From Owenia fusiformis (Eukaryota > Annelida > Polychaeta > Sabellida > Oweniidae): a stretch of 64,000 nt of DNA. A program made the translations under genes and the position numbers. Shown here one piece after another: positions 11,938 to 22,849 of the stretch; within the stretch, counting starts at the first letter, position 1; each line of letters opens with the position of its first letter. The stretch covers positions 118,730 to 182,729 of the forward strand of contig CAIIXF020000003.1 of the NCBI GenBank assembly GCA_903813345.2. Reading direction: 5' to 3'. The notes beneath the pieces were generated by a model. That model worked only from the letters and a program-made list of their open reading frames with translations, had not been told where the DNA came from and did not search any database.

Positions 11938-12468
11938 ATGTCAAAATATCAAGAATGGTCACAGGTAAAGTCATTTCTTCTTCGATTTCTGATAAGATCA
12001 GTAGGGGAGGTGATTTCAATTTTTTTTTATTTATTATTTATTATCTCATCCTCAGTGCCTATTTTCATAAATGCAAATATTTGGAAATGTACACAACATC
12101 AGCTGTTCACCAACAATGGAAAAATAACAATACAACATTTAGACCTTAATACAACAACAAAGTTAGCTCAGCAAAACTGGAGATTGGAGAACAATTTTGT
12201 GAATCCCACGTTCCGATTTATACCAAGGATTTTGGATATAATACAACAACAAAGTGCAGCAGCTACCATAATTGCCCCATATTGGCTGGCCCAAGAATGG
12301 TTCCAAAGATTGAAGACTTCAGCAACGGAATACCCAATAAGGATACCGCTTCCCTGGGGCATATGGTACATGGGACCCAGACCGGAGCCATTGCGGAATT
12401 GCCATTGGAAGATATATGCCTGGAGGATATCTGGAAAAAAGGCTCACACAACTGTGTTCATGATATGA
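11938..12468 (+). pseudogene. DIRS-like retrotransposon fragment (RNase H to C-terminus)
   Basis: DIRS-like elements use reverse transcriptase, RNase H and a tyrosine recombinase. From about 12150 the frame reads AQQNWRLENNFVNPTFRF, IPRILDIIQQQSAAATIIAP and YWLAQEWFQRL. This matches the DIRS/Ngaro region after RNase H, where NxFVNPPFxLIxRVL and A-x-IIAPxWPAQPWFxxL are typical. The first 65 codons are hydrophobic and do not match, so the relic probably joins the frame by chance at its 5' end. No reverse-transcriptase YxDD box or recombinase is present. Overlapping frames on both strands are shadows. Confidence 0.7.
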
Positions 12469-12866
12469 CATCATCTTTATAACTTTTATTTGGGATCTGA
12501 TTTTCAGATTTGGGATTTGCAAATTAAAAATGCCAAATAAAATCAAGTAAAATCATATTAAAATCAATATTTGCTACTCAGATGCGTTTTTGTTTTCCAT
12601 TATTTCCACTATAAACATTTTATCTTAACATGTCAATATGTATTAAAAAATATTAGACATGGATTATTCCACGCCTCATAATTATTTCAGCAAACAGTTT
12701 TAAAAATTGGACCAAATCAAGTCAGGCTATGGAAGCAGATATTTGTCTGCGGGCCTTCAGCGGATGCAAAGAAAAGTTTGACGTTAGATACTTAAAACTT
12801 CTAAGAGATGTTAATAGTAGCTGTAAGGCAACTTTGCTCAAATAGGGCCCAAAATGGTGCTTTGGC
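12469..12866. other. No recognised gene
   Basis: AT-rich sequence between two transposon fragments; nothing recognised. Confidence 0.4.
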
Positions 12867-13391
12867 TTGCAAAAAGTAGAATGTTCAAATCATGCTTCAA
12901 AAAATGTCAGAACCAGGCCAGAAACTTTTATAAAGGAGAATTCAAAGTATAAACAAGTACTAACTCTGAAAAAACAGATAAAAATGGTGAGCTCAGTTAG
13001 ATGTGCGATTAGAATGAGAACAAAACAACTAGAGGAAATGCCTTACAAGAAAGAATATATCACCAAATTATTACGCAGAGAAATTATAAATGTTGCCCGC
13101 CACATTTTTGGATACCACAGGTTGTGTGATTTGGCCTGGTGTGAATCAAAAAAAGGAAAGGAGAAATATGTAAAAAATGTATTGGTCAAACATGTTTACT
13201 CTGTAATGAAACAGACTGAGGTGTCCAAAATAGCCCAACGTGGCAACGGAAATTTGGAAAAAAATGTTCGGTTGTTTCATGCAAATCTTTTAGATGAAAT
13301 TGAATACACATGCAAAGATCCTGTCGGCAAGGCTGCTCAGTATCAGCTTTGGCATTTATTATATGCACAGAGGTCCTTGCACTTAGAATAA
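12867..13391 (+). pseudogene. MULE-like/unnamed transposase C-terminal region
   Basis: A 174-codon uninterrupted frame. VECSNHASKNVRTRPETF and MVSSVRCAIRMRTKQ resemble the region after the catalytic core in a widespread invertebrate Mutator-like transposase family (typically KxECxNHxxxNxR then xxAI). ARHIFGYHRLCDLAWCESKK has the HxFGxHxxC...WC arrangement seen downstream in such proteins. The catalytic acids are not in this piece, so it is a 3' fragment. The stop TAA falls just after LYAQRSLHLE. Family assignment rests on pattern memory. The ORF at 49290 looks like an N-terminal half of a similar protein. Confidence 0.5.
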
Positions 13392-13937
13392 AACAGATTA
13401 TTAACATAAAAGGCATTGAAATAAACAATAATGAATATACTCTCTCAATATGCGGATGATGCTAATTTAATCTTCAAAAGACAAGGATTCTAAGAGATCA
13501 ATGTCCCTCCCAAGATCGGGCTATATATCACTGAGACCTCGGGCATATATGCCACAATAGTGACATAACCTCTAATTATTACATGACTGAGAGTGTAATA
13601 TATACCAAATATTATATTCTATTGAGGTGAAGTCATGTTCATCTTTCCCTCAGTATGTTTCCCGCAGCCCAAAGGGCAAATTAGGTATATTTCTTTAAAC
13701 CATTTAACATTTTATACACATATTCAAAAAATGTGTCTCCCATAACCAAGATACACACACCGGAATAGCCTTACAACGGTAAAGTCAGATACCATAAAAT
13801 AAAATTGCATTTTTGTTACAGTTGTAGTGAATTGTCTATCCAATGGAGTCTCATTCACATGTAACACTGATATTACTTTGAGGTTAGTGTACTGTTTTCA
13901 TTTTTTCATTCGTTTTCTAACAATACATAAATTACAG

Positions 13938-14880
13938 GAGTGTTCCCGAGTCAATCAGGAAATCAAGGACCTGCTGAAGTATCTGAAGAACCCATACAGG
14001 TTGAAGAACCCATACAGATTGAACAACCCATACCGATTGAACTACCCATACAGATAATGTTGAAGAACACAAGGAATGGTGTGATATTAGATGGGGACTC
14101 TGATGAAGAAGAATTGGATGCCAGTGTAAGAATAGACTTTTTGAGTGTCCAAACGATTCAATAAGATTCACGCTTACATACCCATTTAGAAGTCATCTCA
14201 TGGAGGAGAAAATAAAAGAAGTCTATAAAAAAGTTTGATGTTGTTTTTAAGACTTATTGTGTTCTAGACAGTTGGTTATACATACACCATTTTATATATG
14301 AATGCAAGGTCGTTGCACAGACATTTGAGAGATGTCCAAAATGATTACAATGTACAAGCAAGTGATCTTGCTATTTTCTCAGAAACATGCTTTATGACAC
14401 CAGATAATACATCTCTTGCTGGCTGGCATTGTGATCGAAATGATGAAAAAAAACACACTATGTCTCAAAAATAGACCTTTTAATGGAATGGCCATGTATT
14501 CTAAAGTGGCTTTTTCTGACATGTGTCATCCAACAAATAATAATGATAACAAAATTGAAATAATATCCATGAAATGGCCTATAAATGACAAACTTATGAT
14601 GATAACTCTCTACAACCCACAAAATATGAGTGGAATCGCTCATCTCAACACTTCAACCCATTCTTCACCTGATGCAATATTTCCTTGTAATGGGTGACTT
14701 CAACATTGATCATCTAAAGGACTCTACAAATGTTGACAAATTACAGACATTCTTTGACAGCTATGATGCAAAACAGTTCAATCAATGACAATCACGCAGT
14801 TTGCACAAATTACTCCCGGGAAAACGGCACTATTTTGCAGCCACAGTATGTATGTAATAGATTTAGTTATATTCTTTTCT
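13938..14880 (+). pseudogene. Hexapeptide-repeat exon spliced in phase to an EEP endonuclease
   Basis: Exon 13938-14125 (acceptor ATTACAG, donor GTAAGA) encodes four copies of a six-residue repeat (EPIQVE, EPIQIE, QPIPIE, LPIQIM) and the acidic DGDSDEEELDAS. The next acceptor TTCTAG at 14265-14267 opens an exon in the same phase (0) that reads ILYMNARSLHRHLRDVQNDY, then SDLAIFSETC. This is the start of an endonuclease/exonuclease/phosphatase (EEP, APE-type) domain. It continues in a second frame after an A8 run at 14446-14453 (RPFNGMAMYSK, IITLYNPQ-like) and in a third (LVMGDFNIDHL, the GDFN metal site; then TQFAQITPGKTALF). EEP domains nick target DNA in non-LTR retrotransposons and Helentron-type Helitrons; the NARSLxxHxxD opening favours the latter, but I cannot decide. 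Confidence 0.6.
13986..14057 (+). repeat. 18-bp coding tandem repeat, four copies
   Basis: GAAGAACCCATACAG(G/A)TT is repeated four times with substitutions, giving the xPIxIE hexapeptide array inside the exon described above. Confidence 0.95.
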
Positions 14881-14987
14881 TTTTCTTTCAGCCTGGTTCA
14901 TTTTGACTGCAACCAGAACTTCGACAATTAGCAGAGCCAAAGAAAAGATTGGAATATGACATTGCTAGATTCCAAGGTCTTCAAGGA

Positions 14988-15327
14988 TGTCAACAGTGGC
15001 ATTTTTATACCACATATGTCTAAGGAAAGTGTTTACAATTATTTGCTACAATTTGAGAAATCCTCATTTGTGTCAGCCCAGAAACTGTATGATGACAGAT
15101 ATTTGCAGTATATCTGCAGCACAACATGGGAAGGACTGACGTTTGTCAAAGCTTGTGTCAATGCAAGTATGAAGAAGCAACTCATATACATGTATCAGGT
15201 TGACATGTCAATTGATAAACATGGTGTAGTACAGGAAGCACAGTGTGAATGTGCAGTTGACATGGGATAAGATTGCCATTGTAAACATGTATCCATAGTT
15301 TTATGTGCAATCATAGACTTTTCTTCA
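14988..15327 (+). pseudogene. SWIM zinc-finger gene fragment, copy A
   Basis: This matches 40180-40490 and 63365-63690. The frame reads IPHMSKESVYNYLLQFEK, LYDDRYLQYICSTTWEGL, KACVNASMKK, VDMSIDKHGVVQEAQCECA and, after one in-frame TAA at 15268, DCHCKHVSIVLCAIIDF. CEC and CKH are the CxCx(n)CxH ligands of a SWIM zinc finger, which binds DNA or protein. In invertebrate multi-copy proteins this finger precedes a YqaJ-type nuclease. Copy A is the only one of the three with all ligands legible. Homology to the other copies ends at about 15327, and the nuclease part is absent here. Confidence 0.8.
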
Positions 15328-15460
15328 AGTCAAGTTATGAAGGTCCAACTTACCTGCACTTTCAACAAAGGACATTCAATGTGTTTCAAAGATGTACATC
15401 GCTAAGGCAATCCATTTTATTCTTACCAATAATTACACCCCTACAAAGTTCATGTGTGTG

Positions 15461-15590
15461 GGCTGGTATATCAAGAAGAGGGCTACTGATATATAAAGAA
15501 GATGGCTACTGATATATCAAGAAGAGGGCTACTGGTATGTCAAGAGAAAGGCTACTGATATATCAAGAAGAGGGCTACTAGCATCAAGGT
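15461..15590 (+). repeat. 23-bp tandem repeat, five to six copies
   Basis: The unit GGCTACTGATATATCAAGAA plus GAG repeats from 15461 (first copy shortened by 3 bp) with starts at 15481, 15504, 15527, 15550 and a partial at 15573. Confidence 0.95.
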
Positions 15591-16481
15591 GTTCACGAGA
15601 TAATGAACAGCAACAGCTATCAAGATTAATCTTCATTTGGCTAAAATTTCCCGCGCTAAAACCCCCTAAAATTGAAAAGAATCACTAAAATTTCTTGGTG
15701 TCAAAATTACCTGTTCTACAGTATCCAGCCTTATTATATCGTTTATCTTCAGACTACTAATTTGAGGATGCATTGAAACACAGATTAAACACAGTAACAA
15801 CTACATACAAATACAAGGACAACCTTTTATCAGGTAGAAAGAAATGTCATTTTATTGTTTATTCTCATTCTGACATGTGCATTGAAGAGATCATGCTTCA
15901 CAAGGAGTATTGAGAGCTTTTCCTTCTTCCAAAGCTAGAATGTTAACAAAAATGTGGTCAGGCCATATGTGGCCAACCACTGTTGATAATGTATTGGAAA
16001 TATATTTGTATTTTACATTAAAATTAAAGTGGGTGCCAAATATTAAAACAAATACAGTATTAGTTAATGAACAATGAGTGACTGAGTTTGAGTTTCCCTG
16101 TCAATAACAGTGTGTCAAGTTGTAATTATTATTGTATGATTGAAATTAAAGTTTAATTTCTTAAATGCATTGGATAAAAATTCCAAACTGAAATTTGATT
16201 GATTTCTAATTTGGTGGATTTTCTGAAACTGACATGCTGCCAAATTAAGTGTATTGCAACTCAAGCACACCCCATGCGCAACAAATTTGAAAAAATGCAC
16301 TGTCTCTGGTGCCAGTTTAATATCTAATGATAATATGAAATATTTTCTCATCTGGCGAATGAATTGAATTTTAAGGACCCTTCAAAACAGTATAAGGACA
16401 GTAGGAGCACAACAGGTTAAATAGAAAGGAGTTTCCAAAGAGATTGGAGAAAGAAAATTTCTTAATTTATTGATATTATAG
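15591..16481. other. No recognised gene
   Basis: AT-rich sequence. No motif or terminal repeat is visible. Confidence 0.4.
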
Positions 16482-16559
16482 GCGGTTAAGACATCTGAGA
16501 GCTCAATATATGGGTTTAGTCCAGAAGCCTACTCTTGAATCTTACTGGACCACAACAAG
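16482..16559 (+). pseudogene. Single 78-bp exon of an unnamed gene, shared with 41922
   Basis: Acceptor ATTATAG and donor AAG/GTAACA bound a phase-symmetric exon reading RLRHLRAQYMGLVQKPTLES. The acceptor and first 32 bases recur at 41918-41952 (TTGTAGGTGGTTAAGACATC), where the match stops inside the exon. The protein family is unknown to me. Confidence 0.4.
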
Positions 16560-17096
16560 GTAACATAATAGTAGTGTGCAGAAAGTACCCCTAAAATTTA
16601 TATCTGTTGACAGGTAAGTGCCAATGGGCACAAAGAACACAGATGATATGGTCAATCATTTGTATGGGGTGTGAGAGCAGGGGATCTGGTACTCACTTCA
16701 GCAATTGCGCTCTCAGGGAACAATTATTCGAAAATCCAAAAGTTATTCAAATTCATGAATGTATCTTGAGTGGGGAATCCTGCATCCTTTGGCTATCAAA
16801 GGATGTACATCTGGCACTTATATATTTTTGAAATAGTGGTAAGTGGAGTCCAACCAAATACAAACATAGCATTGTTATTGTTTTTGGACACTGTGGATTA
16901 CTTCTCTGCTCCATGTACCCAACAAGTGAAATACAGAAGGAAACTAAATGTGGGAAGTTTCTTAGCTTAGACTTCTTTCAATTATACTTTTAATTATTAT
17001 TACGTTTATAAAAAAGGTCCCGATCAACACAGGCTTCGATAAAAGTGTTACAGCAGCACATTGGTATTTAGTGCATTTTGAAAAATATATTTTTAG
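16560..17096. other. No recognised gene
   Basis: Frames 16607-16831 and 16770-16970 have no motif and overlap each other. Likely non-coding or intronic to the surrounding fragments. Confidence 0.35.
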
Positions 17097-17295
17097 ACTT
17101 GGAGGAACACGTAATTATGTTGTGGGCCTTCTATTTCTGATTGAAGCTGCAGTTAAAGTAGGAATAACCAATCCCAGCTGCACATCAGTACCTTGCTGGT
17201 GGAAGGAACCAAGCACACCAGAGGTTCCGACACATCCTATTGTGTTAAGGGATCAGCTGTGGAAGAATGAACATTTCACAAGATCCTCCTTATAA
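17097..17295 (+). pseudogene. SWIM second-half exon with zinc ligands lost
   Basis: The exon opens after acceptor ATTTTTAG and reads GGTRNYVVGLLFLIEAAVKV, then CTSVPCWWKEPS. It aligns with GGCRHVGATLYTLDEF of the SWIM exon at 46138, which also begins right after an intron. The CxH ligands of the finger are replaced by Thr and Tyr (CRH to TRNY), so zinc binding should fail. The downstream SxPCxW motif is the usual linker between SWIM and YqaJ in this family. The stop at 17293 follows a change to unrelated sequence. The first-half exon with CxC was not found upstream. Confidence 0.6.
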
Positions 17296-17476
17296 TTTAG
17301 AAGAAAATATTCAACTTACTGAGTTAGTCTTAGAAAAATTTGAACTTTTATTTGGCAAATTTAGCGCTACAACATCCAAAATGTCTAAGCAACCAGTTTG
17401 GGAAGTGATCACTAACAAGGTCTATATGTTAGGATACCCCCAAAGAAAAACAGATCTTCACTCCAAACGCTTTTAA
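17267..17476 (+). pseudogene. Myb/SANT-like DNA-binding domain fragment
   Basis: NIQLTELVLEKFELLFGKFS, then KQPVWEVITNKVYMLG and RKTDLHSKRF follow the pattern of the transposon-associated Myb/SANT-like domain: three helices, a central Trp, then RTxxxxxKKW. The last aromatic (K-R-F) ends in a TAA within a 29-bp tandem repeat, so the domain is truncated. Its frame differs from the SWIM exon it overlaps by 29 bp. Confidence 0.5.
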
Positions 17477-17527
17477 ACTTTTCACTTCACTCCAAACGCT
17501 TTTAAACTTTTCACTTCACTCCAAACC
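17456..17527. repeat. 29-bp tandem repeat, about 2.4 copies
   Basis: CTTCACTCCAAACGCTTTTA plus AACTTTTCA starts at 17456, 17485 and 17514. The second full copy appears identical to the first. Confidence 0.95.
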
Positions 17528-17742
17528 AATATGCATTTTTAACTGTGGTACCTGATAGTAGACCTTATAGGACCCCTGACCCAAACACCCAACGGCAAGA
17601 GGAGGAAGTTCTGGTCAAATATCATTGGGATCACATTCATAGGCTAGAGAAAATAGACATGTGTGCTCTTGAGAGTTCGGTATTTGCCTTAAATACATTA
17701 CATGATCAGCTTGAGGAATGACACCATCTAGGTCTGGAAAAA

Positions 17743-17895
17743 ACAAGGGATGCTTTAACGCTGTTGGTGGGGACACTTTCATTGGAAATTACTGACATGG
17801 CTGCCAATGAAGGAATAACCATTCTTGTTCGACCACCTCACACCACCCAATACCTACAGCAACTGGACAAGACATGCTTTTTTAATATTAATATG
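17743..17895 (+). pseudogene. Pogo/Tigger-type DDE_1 transposase fragment
   Basis: LSLEITDMAANEGITILVRP, then PHTTQYLQQLDKTCF, matches the DDE_1 core of pogo, Tigger and Jerky proteins, where PPHTTHxLQPLDxxxF is diagnostic. The third catalytic acid is normally the Asp of QPLD, here QLD. Only this exon-sized piece remains. It could be the source of enzymes that moved the 55197 element, but no intact copy is present. Confidence 0.7.
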
Positions 17896-19090
17896 CTTCT
17901 TACTATAAAATTACAAAACATTGAGTATTATGAATGTAGTTTCAATTGATACCCTGTGCTTGTTGGAAACATGAGGTATATTTGAACCAAAGATGATAAT
18001 GAGCTTCTCACCTCAGGCAGCAATGTCTATTCCAATCAGTACATTTAGGCTTTTGTAAAGTTCAAAAACGTATACAGTTTACAAAGTACACGGTCCTATG
18101 TTATAATTGTTTACTCTATTTTTCAGATAGCAGCCCCTACTGAGTTATAACTTAAAACGTAAGTCAGTCTCAGTCATAAACAAAATATTCTCGAGACATT
18201 TAGATATAGGTCTACTTAGATATAATGATAATCTATCAAATCTGTATTTGTCATTTAATTTGAAGACAACCTAAATGTTTATCCAAGTAGTTTTGAGATA
18301 AATGGATGGAACAGAAAAATTTAGAGTTAAGGTTCATACTTTACATCTAAACGTCAGACACTGATTCATGCTGACTTATCATATAATCATTAACTTTACT
18401 GCATCAGTATTTTGAATCTGCATTCACGAGATGACACTAGATAAACAACTGATGAGGTTTCCACATTCTTTTCACTATCAGGTCACAAATTAATTCTCTC
18501 ATCATTAATCTCACTGCATTACTCATTTTAAATCACACCCTCCTTCCAGTATATTAACTGTTTATTTCTATTTTTCAGATAGCAGTCAGTCCTTACTGAA
18601 TCAGAAAAGAACATAAACAACAAGAAAAGTAAGTATTTCCATTAAATGACGTTTCAAGATTCCTTCAAAAAAATCTTATGCAGTTGTGTCTTTGAATTAT
18701 GAAATATTTTGAGTATTGTGTTTGGCTGAAAAAAATAAATAATATTATCAGCTAAATATTTCTAGAATCATTAGATGGTGCAACTGAACTGATACTGATT
18801 TCTTCTGCACCCGACCATTGGAGATACAGCAAAAAATATTTTAAAATGAAATATTCACTAGATATCTAGATTTTAATTTGAGTTTGATACTTAAAGAATT
18901 GAGAATTGTACAGTAAATTGAACTATAGGGAAATGCCTAGTAAAAGAAAAAATACTATAAAACTTGATATTTCACTTTTCATAATTTTATACCACTTTAT
19001 TTTCAGACAACAAAAATCTATCTGCCTAACAGAACAAAGTAAGAATATACATAAGAAGTTTTTCATGAAATGAACTTTTCAAATTCCATA

Positions 19091-20187
19091 GTACCCCGGA
19101 CAGGTTGAATGATGCAGTCGTGTTTTTACTCTATATTTGCAATGGAACAACCATAACCATTCTTATTAAATTTTCAAGATTTATCCTAGAGACAATTTCC
19201 AACATGGAAAACAAATATTTCATCAAAATTTCCAATTTTATGATTTTGACAGGCTTTTTCAAAAATGCTTAAATGTCACTAAAATACGGGTTTTTGCCTG
19301 AACAATTGAACTTATAACGTCATTTCAAATATTGCCTGGCTAATTGGATTTTCGGCTGCCTAAAGTCTTTCAAGATATATTTGTTGTCATATAATAATTA
19401 TGGCTGAGTATAGTTATTCACTTGAGTCATATTCAATATTATTACAGTGCATTGGACCAATAAAAATCTTGTTGCTCTGAGTCTCATTTTGTGAAGCATC
19501 CCCTAGATTAAGCCCAGATAGAGGAGGTCAATCTTCTTGTCAACAGACACGAGTTCAACCAGATCGAACTGTTCAATACTGTCCAAAATGAGGTAAACCA
19601 TTACGATTCTCCAACTTCAAGTATTTCCAGCATAAGATCCTCAAAGATGTTAATATAGCTGTGTCAATTCTATCATGAAATTGTTAGGGAAACCTGACAT
19701 ATTCAAAGCATGGTACAATTTACGTGCCACAGGGATGCATGCTGAGTGACAGCGGTGGAAAACTCCAGTGGCGAAAAGGTGCGTTATTAGAGGAAATGTG
19801 ACCCAGAGTGACAAGTTATTCATTGGCCTACTGTATTGTAATAATATCATTGAATATGACAAAATGAATAAAAATAATCAGCCATAATTAATATGGCATC
19901 AAATACATCTGGAAAGACTTTAGGCAGCCAAAAATTCAATAGCTGGACAATCTTTGAAATGACGTTAAAAGTTCAATTGTTCAAGCAAAAACCTGTAATT
20001 TATTGACAGTGGCGTCTTTTGGAAAAGAGCCACTTAAAATTGTATAATTAAAAATTTCGTTAAAGTAATTTTTTTCCATGTTGGAAATTGTCTCCAGAAT
20101 AAAATATGAAAATTTCAATAAGAAAGGTTGTTCTTTTGGAAATATAGAGTAAAAACACGACTGCATCATCCAACCTGTCCGAGGTAC
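19091..20187. mobile_element. Fold-back element with about 400-bp inverted arms
   Basis: The left end GTACCCCGGACAGGTTGAAT and the right end (CAACCTGTCCGAGGTAC) are inverted copies flanked by TA. Pairing continues inward with about 80-85 percent identity: GATGCAGTCGTGTTTTTACT against AGTAAAAACACGACTGCATC, then CAATTTCCAACATGG, CTAAAGTCTTTC and TCATATTCAATATTATTACA-like blocks. It reaches about 19495 on the left and 19790 on the right. The loop of about 300 bp has no recognised ORF. Non-autonomous DNA element or snap-back; family uncertain. Confidence 0.85.
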
Positions 20188-20268
20188 TATGAATTTCAAC
20201 AAAGTTTTATTTAAGAATTAATGAAAAAAGATAACAGTACAACCAATCTAATATCTCAAGTTATACAC

Positions 20269-21234
20269 ATTTGGTGGGGTTTTCGGAAAAGACCGACCCC
20301 ACCGACCACCGAACGGTCGGTGTTTTCCACTGGTAGCCTCAAAACAGGGTTTGAAGAAAATGTGTAAAAGACCGACTATATCATGTAAAAGACCGAACAT
20401 ATTTGTAGCCTTAGAATATTAATAATTAGATTTTGAATGTCAATCGTTGGACTAGGCAACGTTTTTTACCGATTTCGTACCTTGCAACGAATGGCACGCA
20501 AACAAATTGGTCATGATCGTCTCCTCTCGATTAATTGTCCTGCCTTAGGTCCTAACCTATCATTAACCAACCTATCGTTTCTACGGGAATCTATCCTATT
20601 TTTTTACTGAAATTTAACAATTTCGAAACAAAAATGATTTGTTATCGTCATAGCCTACTGAATACGGAACACGATATATTGTTACATGCGTTCTCTTATC
20701 GGGATTAAAAGTGACTTACCATTTCAGTACACCATTAGAAAGCTTTTTTTGTCATATCAAATGTAGTTTTTACTAGTTGACGTTTAACAACTGAGAAATC
20801 AAACATAACGTTACAACGTCAACATCGACGATGTTTGTGTGTTTTTGTTATTGCGTTTCATATGAATGAAGAATGAACTTAATGCAATGTTACGTACGTT
20901 TTTTTCCAAGTGACTAACCAGGATGAAATTGGTCTTCTAACAACTGAAACATCACTTAAAAATATGACATTACACACCACGACGATGTAACATTTCCATC
21001 GTGATTTGAAATGATAATTATACGTTTTTAAATCACGACCTAGTAAAGATACTGCCGTTGTTTTTTGACACCCTGTATAGTCATTGGATTCCCAGTTTCA
21101 GTTTTACTTCTAATTTTGCATTTTTTCATCCTTATGTAAAAGACCGTCAGCCGACCACCGACCACATGTACCCAACTGTGGAGAGTGACTGGTCGGTGGT
21201 CGGCGGTCGGTGTTTTACGAAAACCCCATTTGGT
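20269..21234. mobile_element. 952-bp element with GGGGTTTTCG termini and 7-bp target duplication
   Basis: The element (20276-21227) starts GGGGTTTTCGGAAAAGACCG and ends in CGGTGTTTTACGAAAACCCC, giving inverted termini. ATTTGGT flanks it on both sides (20269-20275 and 21228-21234). Both ends carry subterminal inverted arrays of CCGACCACCGACC/GGTCGGTGGTCGG. No transposase ORF is inside. If the junction C is shared, the duplication could be read as 8 bp (CATTTGGT). I cannot assign a superfamily. Confidence 0.85.
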
Positions 21235-21872
21235 ACATATATATAGGATCATTTAACATAAAGTCAAATGGTCTTGGAACTCAGAATGGTTTTCCTCTTA
21301 CTACAAAGCAGTTCCATTTCACTGATTTAACCAAGTATTATGTTATGCTGAAGCAAATTAGATAAAACTATCACTCCGTTATTCTGAATCACTAGATTGT
21401 GCCACTGAAGTGAACTCTAGATAAACAACTGAGGATTCTACATTCACTGACTACTACTTCATTCATTGTCATAATTATTAGGTGTCAGTATGTAGTTACC
21501 AGTTTCACCACCAGGTGGCTAATTTGTGTCAAGTAACATGGCAGACCATAGGATATGGCACTTTTAAAATTAAATATTCATTAGGTATTAAGTTTTCACT
21601 TAGAGTTTGATACTTACATAATTGATGATTTGCGATCACTGGATGAATTCTATCATGTTGTGACATCACAATTAGGACACACTGCTATAGGTTTTTTATT
21701 TTGAGAGATTATCATCTGTATTTCGTACTTTATTGATTTATTTTTCACGAAAGTGTCCGATTTGACTAGATCAACATTCATTCTAAGCACATGCCAAGTC
21801 TTAAGATCATACTGACATGATTTAGATAGCGGTCAATAAAAAATGCATCTAGTGAATTTTACTTATGAAAAT

Positions 21873-22849
21873 ATGCATTCCACGATCCACCGATGCACAT
21901 TGGACGATGCATCGAAAAAGACCGCCTCCTGTATAGGAACAATTGCCTACTAAAGGGGAAGAGTTGGCAAAACATGTCACCACAAGGACTTCAATAATTG
22001 TTGACAATTCTTTATATTCAGATTCTCTTTCATTTAGGGACGAAGTATTTGACAAAATTGATTTCAATTTTACACACGATATATGTGTAAGTCCAGCAAA
22101 TCAGCCAGTTAGATTCAAGCGCTGTACAAAAGCTGTTAAGATACCATTTTTACGGCATTTAGCCAGTATTGCTGACTTATTTTGTCAGTATCCATGAAAA
22201 TGATGCCCCTGCTTCAGTAACAATGTTCAGTGTGCAAAAAGAAGATCAGAAGTACTGTGATGTAGACTTGACTCTTAAAAAGCAGAAAATAAGAAAACCA
22301 ACCATGGGCTTGATGCCACGTTATCCAGACGCTGAATGCCTATGACACCTTACAGAGATCTTTTGAAAAACTTGTTTATATGTCCTTTTTTTAAGGAAAT
22401 ACAGTGCCAAAGGCCCTGGGGGTAAATTTCACATTGTAGTTCGGTGGTAAAACTTGGCAGAAAAATTCAATATCTCATAGGTAATCCAAATCCAGGTGAA
22501 CAAGGCTGAATTCAAAAATCATCAAATTTTCACATAACCCATTCCAGAGCAGGAAGGCTATGACCTACTTTTCAAGATTCCCTTTTCTGAGCATTTTATG
22601 GAAAGATACAGTACAGACCAGAGCGGCCATCACACCTCGGTGCGACGATAGATGCACCGATCGATGCACCGACCGGTGCAACGATCGTAGCGACGATCGA
22701 TGCAACATCGGCGCGCCGAAATGCATCTCGGCGCATTTTAACGATGCACCGATCGGCACGTTTTATGCGCTGATCGGCACGTTTTATGCGCCGACCGACG
22801 CATTTCTCGATGCAACGTCCAATGTGCATCGGTGGATCGAGGAATGCAT
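21873..22849. mobile_element. Inverted-repeat element, CGATGCATCG family
   Basis: 21873-21915 (ATGCATTCCACGATCCACCG and on) is the reverse complement of 22807-22849 (CGTCCAATGTGCATCGGTGG within it). Between them lies a broken ORF and a GC-rich block. A third copy of the same core lies at 23898-23939. This looks like a non-autonomous element with long terminal inverted repeats or two inverted copies of a short repeat; no target duplication could be read. Confidence 0.55.
21943..22343 (+). pseudogene. Unnamed ORF broken by one frameshift
   Basis: 21943-22197 reads GEELAKHVTTRTSIIVDNSL and FDKIDFNFTHDICVSPANQP, ending FLRHLASIADLFCQYP. From about 22180 the next frame continues open to 22343 (IHENDAPASVTMFSVQKEDQ, then KIRKPTMGLMPRYPD). 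One frameshift near 22185 would unite them into about 130 codons. No family is recognised. It lies inside the inverted repeat pair and may be its cargo. Confidence 0.35.

Larger units (their letters stand above)
18100..21830 (+). repeat. Array of about 450-bp exon-like tandem units
   Basis: Three small intervals lie between strong acceptors and donors on the + strand: 18127-18158 (TTTTTCAG; GTAAGT), 18579-18628 (TTTTTCAG; GTAAGT) and 19007-19038 (TTTTCAG; GTAAGA). The first two share ATAGCAG and TACTGA. Spacing is about 440 bp. Intron-like flanks also recur: GATAAACAACTGA at 18440 and 21421, and GAGTTTGATACTTA at 18880 and 21606. A further unit is therefore split by the two inserted elements at 19091-20187 and 20276-21227. 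All small exons contain stops or are too short to judge, so the array is probably non-coding. Confidence 0.5.

Noticed and set aside
12168-12546. Several overlapping ORFs on both strands at 12.2-12.5 kb
   Set aside because: Shadows of the DIRS-like frame.
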